64,000 nt of DNA from Algiphilus aromaticivorans DG1253 (lineage in GTDB: Bacteria > Pseudomonadota > Gammaproteobacteria > Nevskiales > Nevskiaceae): the NCBI RefSeq assembly GCF_000733765.1, contig NZ_JPOG01000001.1, positions 3,100,001-3,164,000 on the forward strand, read 5' to 3'. Every line of letters starts with the position of its first letter. Position 1 is the stretch's first letter. A program made the position numbers and the translations under genes. The notes beneath the pieces were generated by a model. It saw only the letters and a list, made by a program, of their open reading frames with translations, had not been told where the DNA came from and searched no databases. Shown here piece by piece: positions 1 to 8,366 of this stretch.

Positions 1-511
1 TAACTGAATCTCTGCTTTTGAAATGACGCTCAAGGTAGGCAACAACCACCGCTTTTAGAACAGCGGCTTCCTGCCACCGGAGCTTTTCGGCATCTCTGAC
101 GGACGGTATCAGGACAAAGTCTAGATGACATTTAATGACATCCAGAACGCTCAAGTCGCATGGGTTGTATCGGCCCTCTTGCAGTGCGTGCAAAGAGCGA
201 GTATTAGATGAATGATTATACGTCAGTCGTATGGTTAAATAATCACCGTCAGAATAATCGTCCAGATCGGCGAGGCCTTCAACGCCAGAAAACTCGATCT
301 CGATGCGTGCATGGGTGCGCGGCGCATATTGATGCTGGCCTAATCGAAAAGCATCCTCTTCTTCGTGAAAATGGAAAAAGCTATTTAGCGCTCGCAGCAC
401 CGCAGACTTTCCGGAGTTGTTCTCTCCAACAATCGCAGAAACTTCTGAAGCGCGAATAGTTGCGCCTTCTACAGACCGAAACTTCTTAATTCTTATCTTT
501 GTAATTTTCAT
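1..511 (-). CDS. OLD-type AAA ATPase, N-terminal part (runs off window)
   Basis: A reading frame from ATG at 511 stays open to the left edge (170 codons seen). The N-terminus has the SMC/RecF/OLD pattern: a first strand MKITKIRIKKFRS, then Walker A GENNSGKS at about residues 33-40 and a helix that follows it. This fold powers OLD-family nucleases such as phage-exclusion and Gabija GajA-type proteins, but the C-terminal half (TOPRIM or other) lies outside the window, so the exact class is unknown. The upstream strand has a purine-rich AGGGGCGGG just before the ATG. The gene is clearly more AT-rich than its neighbours, which suggests separate acquisition. A defence role is inference. Confidence 0.72.
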   Translation of the reverse strand, partial: MKITKIRIKKFRSVEGATIRASEVSAIVGENNSGKSAVLRALNSFFHFHEEEDAFRLGQHQYAPRTHARIEIEFSGVEGLADLDDYSDGDYLTIRLTYNHSSNTRSLHALQEGRYNPCDLSVLDVIKCHLDFVLIPSVRDAEKLRWQEAAVLKAVVVAYLERHFKSRDSV

Positions 512-795
512 CCCGCCCCTAAAAAATGGTCTGATTAATTCCAAGAAGTGATGGCGAACTTATATTGCACAATTAAATACTTCTTCTCTACTCCACGGGT
601 GGCGGAATAGCAGTTAGGCGCACCAGCACCGAGATTTACCCCCACTTTGCCTTTTAGGCCGCCGCCAATAAATCAATTCCGCGGACTCGCCTATATGTCT
701 GCACGTGCGAGATGCTCAATGGGCGAGCGCCTCTCATTCCGAAGACTTCCGCTATGGGCTGATACCGGTCAACTTGCAGCAACCTGAACCGCTCG

Positions 796-1494
796 TCAAA
801 AACTCTGTTGCTCGCCCTCGTCGTCGCCTTTGAACGGCGTGGCTCGCGCCAGCCCCATCCATGTGCTGAAGTCGAGTCCCGTGTTCCGCTGAGCGGCTTC
901 CCGCGCAAGGCATAAAGCACCCTCCTTCTCGATCCAGACGCCCCATGGCTCAGGAACTTCGTTCGCCTCCCCCACCCCCGCAGCGAGGACGAAGTAGCAG
1001 CGGGCACTCAGCGCTTCGTAGGCGGCTCGTTTCTCCGTTGCGCGCAGCTCGCTCAGCAGATCGGACCGCCGCACCTTGATTTCATGAACTTCCGGGGCGA
1101 GACGATCTTCCCGGCTGGTGCGGCGAATCGAGAACAGGTCCGGGCGTACCCGGTTCCACCCGGACTCGAGGCGCGCTCGCAAGGACAGCTCGCTAAAGCA
1201 GAGGCGTCCTCCGACCATCAATTGCTGGCCCATGCGTTCGATCAGCGCAGCGTGTCCACCGAAGGCGTTCTGGTTGGACTTGCGCTGTTGGGCCAGTGCC
1301 TCGATTCCTGCCTCGGTGAGATGCACTGTGTCGGCACCCTCACTCCGCTGAAGCAAGCCGGCGGCGAGCAGATCTAATTCGACAGGGTCGAGATAGGGCC
1401 ATCCGGCCGAGCGGTACATGCGACGGAGGCGCTGCCAGTGGACGCGGGTCAGTGCCTGGTGGGCGCCATCGGGGGTATTTCCGTCATCAGCCAC
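796..1494 (-). CDS. nuclease-like protein, third gene of SRAP-SprT operon
   Basis: 232 residues from a GTG that lies 3 bp after the stop of the SprT-like gene, with GGAGA upstream. The N-terminal ~80 residues look like a winged-helix segment. The region around residues 130-180 (EVHEIKVRRSDLLSEL, then RCYFVLAAG and PEPWGVWI) resembles the core of small PD-(D/E)XK nuclease-like proteins of the MmcB type, with EIK as a possible E-x-K. MmcB-like proteins in other bacteria are linked to DNA damage responses. The assignment rests on motif resemblance only. It is the last gene of a three-gene unit with the SRAP and SprT-like genes, so a DNA repair role fits. Confidence 0.68.
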   Translation of the reverse strand: MADDGNTPDGAHQALTRVHWQRLRRMYRSAGWPYLDPVELDLLAAGLLQRSEGADTVHLTEAGIEALAQQRKSNQNAFGGHAALIERMGQQLMVGGRLCFSELSLRARLESGWNRVRPDLFSIRRTSREDRLAPEVHEIKVRRSDLLSELRATEKRAAYEALSARCYFVLAAGVGEANEVPEPWGVWIEKEGALCLAREAAQRNTGLDFSTWMGLARATPFKGDDEGEQQSF

Positions 1495-1497
1495 GGC

Positions 1498-2022
1498 CTA
1501 TCTCCGTCGCGCGTGGCGCAGGCCTTCCATGTCGTGGAAAGGCAATGGCGGCCGTCCGAAGAAGACCATCACAGCCATCCACTCCGGGCCGTGTGGCTCG
1601 GTGGCCTTCGGCAGATACCAGTCGACCACGAGATGCGCCACCTCGTGCGGAATGGTCTGCTGGATCATGCGCACCGGGTATCGCACGAGGAGCTGCGGAT
1701 GGACACGGATCCATTGCTCGGCTTCACCCAGGAGGCTGCGCTCCGTCACCGCCATCCCGGCGGTCGCGCCGCGCAAGTCGAATACGGTTCTCGGCCTCGG
1801 AATGGGCGGCGCAAGCTCATCGAAGCCGGATATCGCTCGCGCCTGCTCGATCCAGTGGTCCACGGCCTTCTCCAGGCGAGCCCGGACGCGGTCGGGATTG
1901 CGGCGCCTCGCACCCTTCTCCCACTCGATGCCGTGCTGGTCGCGCTCCAGTGGCACGTCGGTCCACGGCGCGGTCAGCTTCTGATCCCAGAAGCCCTCTT
2001 CCAGTAGCGAGCGCCTGGTCAC
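1498..2022 (-). CDS. SprT-like zinc metalloprotease
   Basis: 174 residues. The zinc-protease signature HEVAH is at residues 126-130, with a third histidine in HGPEW at about 144, the arrangement of the SprT/SPRTN family. Eukaryotic SPRTN cleaves DNA-protein crosslinks; bacterial SprT is less well understood. The GTG start overlaps the TGA of the upstream SRAP gene (GTGA), so the two are probably translationally coupled. The C-terminus is short and has no obvious zinc-ribbon cysteines. The neighbour encodes another crosslink-related family, which supports a repair role (inference). Confidence 0.82.
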   Translation of the reverse strand: MTRRSLLEEGFWDQKLTAPWTDVPLERDQHGIEWEKGARRRNPDRVRARLEKAVDHWIEQARAISGFDELAPPIPRPRTVFDLRGATAGMAVTERSLLGEAEQWIRVHPQLLVRYPVRMIQQTIPHEVAHLVVDWYLPKATEPHGPEWMAVMVFFGRPPLPFHDMEGLRHARRR

Positions 2023-2732
2023 GGGGAATTGGCGCCGAACGCTTCAACCAGGCCCGTATCGTCATTGCTCGGGCTGTTCACCCGGCGGGAGACCGGATGG
2101 GCGGCGATGGCGTCGAGCCGATTTCTCTCCAGTAGTTTGCTGAGCGCCGCCTTGTCATGCTGCTCGGGGTCGGCCCAACGGATTGCGGCATCGCCTTTCA
2201 GGATCACGGGCATGCGGTCGTGGACCTCTGCGGCAGGACCTTTCGCCGCTCCGGTGATGATGGCCACGGTCAGGGACGCGCCGGTACGCGCATCGGCGCA
2301 CTCGGAATACAGGCCGGCGAAGAGCAACAACCCCTTGTCCGGCGCATGCAGGAAATGCGGCTGCTTGATGGTCTGGACTTCGCCGGTCTCTGTATCGATG
2401 TGCTCGCGCTGCGCCCACTCGTACCAGCCCAGGGCCGGTATCAGGCAGCGGCGCTTTGCGAAGGCATCGCGCCACATCGGCTTGTCGGCGGCAGATTCGA
2501 CGCGCGCGTTGATGGTACTGCGCGGCTCTTCGTCCTTCTTCCACCAGTGCGGGATGAAGCCCCAGCGGGCGGTGTCCAGCGTGTAGCCGGGTTCGCTGTC
2601 GCCAAGCAGCACGGGCACCGCCATAGTCGGGGCGGTATTGAAGCTCGGCTTCCAGAGCAGGCCGCGCTTGCGGCCGACCTCGACCGCCCGCTCGATGGCG
2701 GCTTCCTCAGGGGATACGAAACGTCCGCACAT
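2019..2732 (-). CDS. SOS response-associated peptidase family protein (SRAP/HMCES-like)
   Basis: 237 residues starting MCGRF. Cys2, exposed after Met removal, is the residue that bonds covalently to abasic sites in the SRAP/HMCES/YedK family. Other family marks are visible: an Asn in FNTAPT, the Glu in GWYEW near residue 105, and the His in VHDRMPVIL near 165. The protein shields abasic sites in single-stranded DNA as a DNA-protein crosslink. It is the first gene of a minus-strand operon and is divergent from umuDC. Its promoter region held a LexA box that an IS has since split (2798-2810). Confidence 0.93.
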   Translation of the reverse strand: MCGRFVSPEEAAIERAVEVGRKRGLLWKPSFNTAPTMAVPVLLGDSEPGYTLDTARWGFIPHWWKKDEEPRSTINARVESAADKPMWRDAFAKRRCLIPALGWYEWAQREHIDTETGEVQTIKQPHFLHAPDKGLLLFAGLYSECADARTGASLTVAIITGAAKGPAAEVHDRMPVILKGDAAIRWADPEQHDKAALSKLLERNRLDAIAAHPVSRRVNSPSNDDTGLVEAFGANSP

Positions 2733-2797
2733 GTTCTGACGATACGACCTGCTGCTGGCGATGGGGAGTCAGCCGAAGATGGCCTCGACGGCATTGA

Positions 2798-2810
2798 CTG
2801 TATAAATGAA
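2798..2810. promoter_or_regulatory. left part of an IS-split LexA (SOS) box
   Basis: CTG plus the 10-bp core TATAAATGAA, followed directly by the IS end instead of CAG. Joined across the IS to CAG at 3879-3881 it gives CTGTATAAATGAACAG, a full CTG-N10-CAG LexA operator. It lies 66 bp upstream of the SRAP start. As it stands only one half-site remains here, so LexA control of the SRAP operon is probably lost or weakened (inference). Confidence 0.8.
2801..2810. repeat. 10-bp direct repeat flanking the IS (left copy)
   Basis: TATAAATGAA occurs here and at 3869-3878, flanking the IS1595-type element with one extra T on each side. It is the likely target-site duplication. IS1595 elements are usually described with about 8 bp, so the exact ends may differ by one or two bases. 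Confidence 0.8.
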
Positions 2811-2843
2811 TGGGGTATCCGCTTAGCTCCACAATTTCGAGCA

Positions 2844-2859
2844 CTGTACATAACCCCAG
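2844..2859. promoter_or_regulatory. possible SOS-like box in the IS promoter region
   Basis: CTG, ten bases (TACATAACCC), CAG, with A before and T after, ending 18 bp before the transposase ATG at 2878. It matches the CTG-N10-CAG frame and the T-A-rich left half of LexA boxes, but the right half is C-rich. Chance occurrence of this pattern is not negligible. Confidence 0.3.
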
Positions 2860-2877
2860 TAGTGGTACTGTACACAA

Positions 2878-3846
2878 ATGCCCGAAGCAAGCAAGGACTA
2901 TCCCGGCAACTGGCGCGAATTCCATGCGTGGTTCGCGACAGAGCAGGCCTGTATCGAGTACCTGGAGAAGGTCCGCTGGCCAGAGGGCTTCGTCTGCCCG
3001 AGCTGTCAGGAGCATGCCGAGCCCTATCGCGTCAGCCGGTCTCGGCTCGTGTGCAGGGCTTGCCGCTATCAATGCACCGTCACGGCCGGCACGATCTTCG
3101 AGAAAACGCGCACGCCACTACAGGTCTGGTTGGCAGCTGCGTGGTACATCACGAATCAGAAGCAAGGCGTCAGCGCCTTGGGGCTGCAGCGCGTGCTGGG
3201 TCTAGGCAGTTATCAGACCGCATGGACGATGCTGCATCGATTCCGACGCGCCATGGTGCGTAGTGGCCGTGACAAGCTTCAGGGAACGGTCGAGGTCGAT
3301 GAGACCTACGTGGCAATCACGGACCGAACGGTAGGTCGTTCAATTAAAGGCAAAAAGAGCCGGACCGGCCATGCATTCGTTGCCGTAGCGGTGGAGATCA
3401 TCGAGCCGAAAGGCTTTGGTCGCATTCGGCTACAAAGGCTGGAGAGAGACTCTGCCGAGCACGTTGAGCCGTTCATCAAAGGCGCCGTAGCGCCTGGCTC
3501 GATCGTCAAGACCGACGGGTCTGCCGCCTACCGGTCACTTGCCAGTCTTGGTTATGACCATCGTCGGTCTGTGATGCTCGGCGCTGATGTGCCAGCGCAC
3601 GTCTCGCTCGCCGGCGTTCACCGCGTGGCGGCACTGCTCCAGCGCTGGTTGATGGGAACTCATCATGGCGCTGTGCAACCTCGCCACCTTGACGCCTACC
3701 TCGACGAATTCGCCTTTCGGTTCAATCGCCGAAAGTCAGGTTCACGAGGAATGCTCTTCTATCGCTTGATGCAGCAAGCGCTGGAAACCGCTCCATTGAC
3801 CTATGAAAGCGTCGTTTCGACTCAGTCGAAAACAGCTCAAGCGTAG
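2878..3846 (+). CDS. IS1595-family transposase
   Basis: 322 residues. The N-terminal zinc ribbon CPSC...CRAC (around residues 40-60) is the IS1595-type zinc-binding domain. The DDE domain shows Asp in VEVDETYV (about 141), Asp in KTDGSAAY (about 213) and the C-terminal LDEFAFRFNRR block. Length is normal for the ISXO2-like IS1595 domain. The frame is open throughout and both terminal repeats are present, so the protein is probably functional. Confidence 0.93.
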   Translation: MPEASKDYPGNWREFHAWFATEQACIEYLEKVRWPEGFVCPSCQEHAEPYRVSRSRLVCRACRYQCTVTAGTIFEKTRTPLQVWLAAAWYITNQKQGVSALGLQRVLGLGSYQTAWTMLHRFRRAMVRSGRDKLQGTVEVDETYVAITDRTVGRSIKGKKSRTGHAFVAVAVEIIEPKGFGRIRLQRLERDSAEHVEPFIKGAVAPGSIVKTDGSAAYRSLASLGYDHRRSVMLGADVPAHVSLAGVHRVAALLQRWLMGTHHGAVQPRHLDAYLDEFAFRFNRRKSGSRGMLFYRLMQQALETAPLTYESVVSTQSKTAQA

Positions 3847-3868
3847 GTGGAGCTAAGTGGATACCCCT

Positions 3869-3878
3869 TATAAATGAA
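3869..3878. repeat. 10-bp direct repeat flanking the IS (right copy)
   Basis: Second copy of TATAAATGAA, the likely target-site duplication of the IS1595-type element. Confidence 0.8.
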
Positions 3879-3881
3879 CAG
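3869..3881. promoter_or_regulatory. right part of the IS-split LexA (SOS) box
   Basis: TATAAATGAACAG: the duplicated 10-bp core followed by the native CAG half-site. The opposite half-site CTG is replaced here by IS sequence (CCT). It lies about 40 bp upstream of the proposed umuD start. The native umuDC promoter is therefore cut off from its original upstream half-operator. Confidence 0.8.
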
Positions 3882-3919
3882 CCCCAGCATAGCAGCGCCC
3901 TCCGACGCTGAGCACCTCC

Positions 3920-4450
3920 TTGCCCGACATCCGCCTGCCTTCGCCACTGCCACGCGGTCGTGGCCACCCCTGGACCGCGATTCCGTCTCCGCGACGCGGT
4001 CTGCCGAACATCGCCGCCTTCTACCGGCCAACCGCCGAAAGCCGGCGCCAGCGGCTGCCCTACGTGCATTCCCCGGCACCGCAGGCGGGCTTTCCGAGTC
4101 CGGCGGCCGACTACGTCGAGGACACGCTGGATCTGCACACGCTGATGGTGCGCAATCCGCCGGCGACCTTCTATGTCCGTGTGCGTGGTGAGTCCATGAA
4201 AGATGCCGGCATCCACGACCAGGACATCCTGGTAGTGGATCGCTCCATCGATCCGGCGCCGGGCCGCATCGTGGTCGCGGTGGTGGACGGCGATTTCTAC
4301 GTGAAGCGCCTTGCGAAGCTGGCCAGCGGTGTCATGGCACTTGCCTCGGAGAATGCCCAGGACGCGGAGCAGTATCCCGACATCCGGCTCGACCGGGTGC
4401 AGGACTCGACCATCTGGGGTGTGGTGACCGGTGCGCTCCGCCAGTTCTGA
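3920..4450 (+). CDS. umuD: UmuD-like autoproteolytic subunit of DNA polymerase V
   Basis: The S24/LexA-type peptidase domain is clear. The cleavage site is [13 protein letters not shown] (Ala-Gly here, Cys-Gly in E. coli), the nucleophile Ser is in GESM, and the general-base Lys is in FYVKRL. After RecA-stimulated self-cleavage UmuD' joins UmuC for translesion synthesis. The start is uncertain: a TTG at 3920 gives 176 residues with an unusually long basic, proline-rich arm before the cleavage site, and no strong Shine-Dalgarno is seen; a GTG near 4062 would leave almost no arm. It overlaps umuC by 20 bp. The native SOS operator upstream is disrupted by the IS. Confidence 0.85.
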   Translation: MPDIRLPSPLPRGRGHPWTAIPSPRRGLPNIAAFYRPTAESRRQRLPYVHSPAPQAGFPSPAADYVEDTLDLHTLMVRNPPATFYVRVRGESMKDAGIHDQDILVVDRSIDPAPGRIVVAVVDGDFYVKRLAKLASGVMALASENAQDAEQYPDIRLDRVQDSTIWGVVTGALRQF

Positions 4451-5714
4451 GCAGCGCTTCGCGCTGGTCGACGTCAACAACTTCTATGTGAGCTGCGAGC
4501 AGCTTTTCCAACCGAAGCTTGTGGGAACGCCGGTGGTGGTGCTGTCGAACAACGACGGCTGCGTGGTGGCGCGCTCACCGGAGGTGAAGGCGCTGGGCAT
4601 CCGCATGGGTCATCCCTGGCACCAGCTCAAGCGGGAGACGCGCGAGCACGGCATCAAGGCCTTCTCGTCCAACTACACGCTCTACGCGGACATGTCGCAG
4701 CGGGTGATGGCCATCTTGGGTGACATGTGCCCAGCGCAGGAGGTGTACAGCATCGACGAGTGCTTCTGCGACCTCACAGGCATCGGGCATCCCGCCGAAC
4801 ACGGTCGAGCGATGCGGCAGCGCATTGGTCAGTGGACGGGGCTACCGGTGTGCGTAGGTATCGGCAGCACGAAGACGCGTGCCAAGCTCGCTAATCACAT
4901 TGCGAAGAAGAATCCCGAGCATGGTGGGGTGTTCGATCTGGAAGCCCTCGATGCGGCAGAACAAGCGGCGTGGCTCGATGCAATTCCCGTGTCGGAAGTC
5001 TGGGGCATCGGTGGCCGGATGACCGGGTATCTGGAGACCATGGGCATCCCCACCGCTAGAGCACTGCGGGACGCCGATCCGACACATATCCGCCAGCGCT
5101 TCAATGTTGTGGTCGAGCGCATCGTGAAGGAGCTGCGCGGCGTCTCATGTCTGGCGCTGGAGGAAGTGGCACATGCCAAGCAGCAGATCATGGCCAGCAG
5201 GAGCTTCAGTCGGGCCGTAACCGTGAAGCGGGAGTTGCGTGAAGCACTACTTACCTATGTCACCCGCGCAGCCGAGAAGCTTCGTGCACAGGGCAGCCTG
5301 ACCGATGCTATTCAGGTCTTTATCCGCACGAACCCCTTCAAGGAAAGCGTGCAGTACGCCAACAGCACCACCATCCGGCTGCCGTTCGCTACGGATGACA
5401 CGCTCACGCTTGGGCGCTTCGTGGCACTGGGGTTGGAGCGGCTTTACCGGCCTGGCTTTGCCTTCCAGAAGGCCGGCGTCATGCTCATGAATTTGCGCCC
5501 GCGCGCCCAGCGCCAAGCCGGACTGTTCGACGACGTTTCGGCCATCGACCGGCGTACCAACTTGAACGTCGCACTGGATGAGGTAAACCGACGATTCGGG
5601 CGGGGTGCCGTCTCCCTCGCGGGAGCCGGCATCGAACAGCCATGGCAAATGCGTCGCGGAAACGTGACGCCGGCCTACACCACAAACGTCGAGCAGCTCC
5701 CCTTGGCCAGCTAG
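4431..5714 (+). CDS. umuC: UmuC-like catalytic subunit of DNA polymerase V
   Basis: 427 residues, normal for UmuC. The Y-family active site is intact: [10 protein letters not shown] (Asp14), then YSIDE with Asp109 and Glu110. The little-finger domain and the UmuC C-terminal domain follow. A clamp-binding motif QAGLFDD is present in the C-terminal third. The GTG start lies inside the 3' end of umuD, so the pair is translationally coupled. It performs error-prone synthesis across lesions with UmuD' and RecA. Confidence 0.95.
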   Translation: MRSASSEQRFALVDVNNFYVSCEQLFQPKLVGTPVVVLSNNDGCVVARSPEVKALGIRMGHPWHQLKRETREHGIKAFSSNYTLYADMSQRVMAILGDMCPAQEVYSIDECFCDLTGIGHPAEHGRAMRQRIGQWTGLPVCVGIGSTKTRAKLANHIAKKNPEHGGVFDLEALDAAEQAAWLDAIPVSEVWGIGGRMTGYLETMGIPTARALRDADPTHIRQRFNVVVERIVKELRGVSCLALEEVAHAKQQIMASRSFSRAVTVKRELREALLTYVTRAAEKLRAQGSLTDAIQVFIRTNPFKESVQYANSTTIRLPFATDDTLTLGRFVALGLERLYRPGFAFQKAGVMLMNLRPRAQRQAGLFDDVSAIDRRTNLNVALDEVNRRFGRGAVSLAGAGIEQPWQMRRGNVTPAYTTNVEQLPLAS

Positions 5715-5872
5715 TCGATTCGTGAGCCCCAAGCGCAGAAGCAACACGAAAGTACCGCTAGCGACGGCGCGACTGGCTAGGGCCTCCGGGCCCCAGTGCT
5801 TTCCCGGCTGCGTTATCGTCGCTCCAGCGTACAACGCGGGAGGGACGCCCCTACCTCGGTAGCGGGCTATGC

Positions 5873-8317
5873 ATGGACAAGCGCGAGCTAAGTGAACGCG
5901 ACATCTGCACCAAGTACATCACGCCCGCGCTTGAGCGCGCGGGATGGGACCGCATGCTGCAGATGCTCGAAGAGCATTCCTTCACCCAGGGCCGCATCAT
6001 CGTGCGCGGCAAGATGGTGTCGCGCGGCAAGGCCAAGCGCGCCGACTACATCCTGCAGTACAAGAAGAACATCCCCATCGCCGTCATCGAGGCCAAGGAC
6101 AACAAGCACAGCCTCGGCGACGGCATGCAGCAGGCGCTGAACTACGCCGAGACGCTGGATGTGCCCTTCGTCTTCACCTCGAATGGCGATGGCTTCGTCT
6201 TCCACGACCGCACCGGCACCAGCCCGCAACGCGAAACCACGCTGAGCCTCGACGAGTTCCCGTCACCGGAAGAACTATGGGCGCGCTATCGCACCTGGAA
6301 GGGCTTCAGCCGAGAGGCGGAATCCACGGTCCTGCAGGACTTCCACGACGACGGCAGCGGCAAGGCGCCGCGCTATTACCAAATCAACGCCGTCAACAAG
6401 GCAATAGAGGCCATCGCACAGGGGCGCGACCGCATCCTGCTGGTGATGGCCACTGGAACCGGCAAGACCTACACCGCCTTCCAGATTATATGGCGACTCT
6501 GGAAGGCCGGCCGGGCCAAGCGCGTGCTCTTCCTCGCCGATCGCAATGTGCTCGTGGATCAAACCATGGTCAACGACTTCCGGCCCTTCGGTGGCGCCAT
6601 GGCCAAACTCTCCACCAACGCCAAGACCATCGAGCGCGACGACGGCAGCAAGGAAGATCTCACACTGGCGTTCGACAAGAAGCGCCGAATCGATAGCGCC
6701 TATGAGGTCTATCTCGGCCTCTATCAGGCCATCACCGGCCCCAATGAGCAGGACAAGATCTTCCGGGAGTTCTCGCCCGACTTCTTCGATCTCATCGTCA
6801 TCGACGAATGCCATCGCGGTAGCGCCGCCGAGGACTCCGCCTGGCGCGAGATCCTCGAATACTTCTCGGGCGCCACGCAGATCGGCATGACCGCGACACC
6901 GAAGGAGACCAAGTACGTCTCCAACACCGCCTACTTCGGCGACCCGATCTACACCTATTCCCTCAAGCAGGGCATCAGCGACGGGTTTCTGGCTCCCTAC
7001 AAGGTGGTCAAGGTGCACATCGACCACGATGTCGAGGGCTACCGGCCGCAGAGGGGTCAGCTCGACCGGGAAGGCCAAGAAATCGAGGACCGCCTATACA
7101 ACCGCAAGGACTTCGACCGCGAGCTGGTCATCGATGACCGCACCAGCCTGGTGGCACAGAAGGTCACCGCCTTCCTGCGCGAAAGCCGCGACCCCTACCA
7201 GAAGGCGATCGTCTTCTGCGTCGACCAGGAGCACGCCGCGCGCATGCGCCAGGCGCTGATCAACGAGAACGAGGACCTGGTCGCCCAGAATTCTCGCTAT
7301 ATCATGCGCATCACCGGCGGCGACGCCGAAGGCAAGGCGCAGCTCGACAACTTCATTGACCCGGAATCCACGTACCCGGTCATCGTCACCACCTCGCGGC
7401 TGCTCTCCACCGGCGTCGACGCGCAAACCTGCCGCCTCATCGCGCTGGACCGCGAAGTCGGCTCCATGACCGAGTTCAAGCAGATCGTCGGGCGCGGCAC
7501 CCGCGTCCACGCGGACACCGAGAAGTACTACTTCACCCTGCTCGATTTCCGGGGTGCCACGGCCCACTTCGCCGACCCGGATTTCGACGGCGATCCGGTA
7601 CAGATCTACGCCCCCGGCGCCGGCGACCCCGTCGCACCGCCGGACGAGCCCCCCAAAAATGAGTTCCGCGACGACGCCGGAGACTACGACGCGGGCGAAG
7701 GGGAAACCGTCGTTTCGGGCGGCAGCGAGGGCGGCCAGAAGCCCGAGAAGCGCCGCAAGATCTACATCGACGGCGTCGGCGCCAGCATCATCGCCGAGCG
7801 CGTCGAGTATCTCGACGAGCAGGGCAAGCTCGTCACCGAATCGCTGCGCGACTTCACCAAGCGCTCGCTGCGCAAGCGCTTCACCAGCCTGGACGATTTC
7901 CTGCGCCGCTGGAGCGCTGCCGAGCGCAAGCAGGCCGTGCTCGACGAGCTGGCCGCCGAAGGCCTGCCGCTGGACCCCATCCTCCAGGAGCTGGGCAGCG
8001 AGCTGGACCCCTTCGACCTCATCTGCCACATCGCCTTCGACGCCAGGCCGCTCACCCGTAAGGAACGCGCCGAGCAGGTCAAGAAACGCGACATCTTCAG
8101 CCGCCACGGCGACACCGCCCGCAAGGTACTGGAAGCCCTGCTCGCCAAGTACGCTGACGAAGGCGTGCTCAACCTCGACGACCCGCGCGTGCTCAGCATC
8201 CCACCCATCAACCACCTCGGCACGCCCATGCAGCTGGTCAAGGCCTTCGGCGGCAGGCCCGGCTTCGAGAAGGCCGTCCACGAGCTGCAGGACGCGCTCT
8301 ACGAGCAGGCGGCCTGA
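5873..8317 (+). CDS. hsdR: type I restriction enzyme R subunit (EcoEI-like)
   Basis: 814 residues. The N-terminal PD-(D/E)XK nuclease has Asp58 in KRADYI and the E-A-K triad at 73-75. A superfamily 2 translocase follows: Walker A GTGTGKT near 193-199, DECH near 311, GMTATP (motif III), then the second RecA domain with the VGRGTR block (motif VI). A C-terminal helical region joins the methylase core. Together with HsdM and HsdS it cleaves DNA that lacks the host methylation mark. The 158-bp gap after umuC probably holds its promoter. The next genes in the operon are the HigBA pair. Confidence 0.95.
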   Translation: MDKRELSERDICTKYITPALERAGWDRMLQMLEEHSFTQGRIIVRGKMVSRGKAKRADYILQYKKNIPIAVIEAKDNKHSLGDGMQQALNYAETLDVPFVFTSNGDGFVFHDRTGTSPQRETTLSLDEFPSPEELWARYRTWKGFSREAESTVLQDFHDDGSGKAPRYYQINAVNKAIEAIAQGRDRILLVMATGTGKTYTAFQIIWRLWKAGRAKRVLFLADRNVLVDQTMVNDFRPFGGAMAKLSTNAKTIERDDGSKEDLTLAFDKKRRIDSAYEVYLGLYQAITGPNEQDKIFREFSPDFFDLIVIDECHRGSAAEDSAWREILEYFSGATQIGMTATPKETKYVSNTAYFGDPIYTYSLKQGISDGFLAPYKVVKVHIDHDVEGYRPQRGQLDREGQEIEDRLYNRKDFDRELVIDDRTSLVAQKVTAFLRESRDPYQKAIVFCVDQEHAARMRQALINENEDLVAQNSRYIMRITGGDAEGKAQLDNFIDPESTYPVIVTTSRLLSTGVDAQTCRLIALDREVGSMTEFKQIVGRGTRVHADTEKYYFTLLDFRGATAHFADPDFDGDPVQIYAPGAGDPVAPPDEPPKNEFRDDAGDYDAGEGETVVSGGSEGGQKPEKRRKIYIDGVGASIIAERVEYLDEQGKLVTESLRDFTKRSLRKRFTSLDDFLRRWSAAERKQAVLDELAAEGLPLDPILQELGSELDPFDLICHIAFDARPLTRKERAEQVKKRDIFSRHGDTARKVLEALLAKYADEGVLNLDDPRVLSIPPINHLGTPMQLVKAFGGRPGFEKAVHELQDALYEQAA

Positions 8318-8337
8318 GCCTAATTACCGGGCTTTCG

Positions 8338-8360
8338 TATAATCACGCGACGCGTTACTA
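8338..8360 (+). promoter_or_regulatory. putative higBA promoter and operator
   Basis: A consensus -10 TATAAT (8338-8343) lies just after hsdR. It overlaps an imperfect palindrome: TAATCACGCG, one A, CGCGTTACTA (8340-8360, 8 of 10 positions paired). Antitoxin-bound palindromes over the -10 are typical of HigBA autoregulation. No strong -35 is visible. Because higA overlaps hsdM, this promoter would also serve hsdM, hsdS and the nuclease gene. Confidence 0.5.
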
Positions 8361-8366
8361 TCCCTC

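Larger units (their letters stand above)
2812..3867 (+). mobile_element. IS1595-family insertion sequence, complete
   Basis: About 1.06 kb bounded by 21-bp inverted repeats at 2812-2832 and 3847-3867. Both read GGGGTATCC inward and differ at only one position. A single intact transposase gene fills the element. It is flanked by the 10-bp direct repeat TATAAATGAA (2801-2810 and 3869-3878). Intact ends, perfect duplication and an intact gene indicate recent insertion. It has landed inside the LexA operator shared by the SRAP operon and umuDC. Confidence 0.93.

Noticed and set aside
654-1007. Open frame of 117 codons on the minus strand
   Set aside because: It lies mainly inside the nuclease-like gene in another frame, is Arg/Ser-rich and has no family; a shadow.
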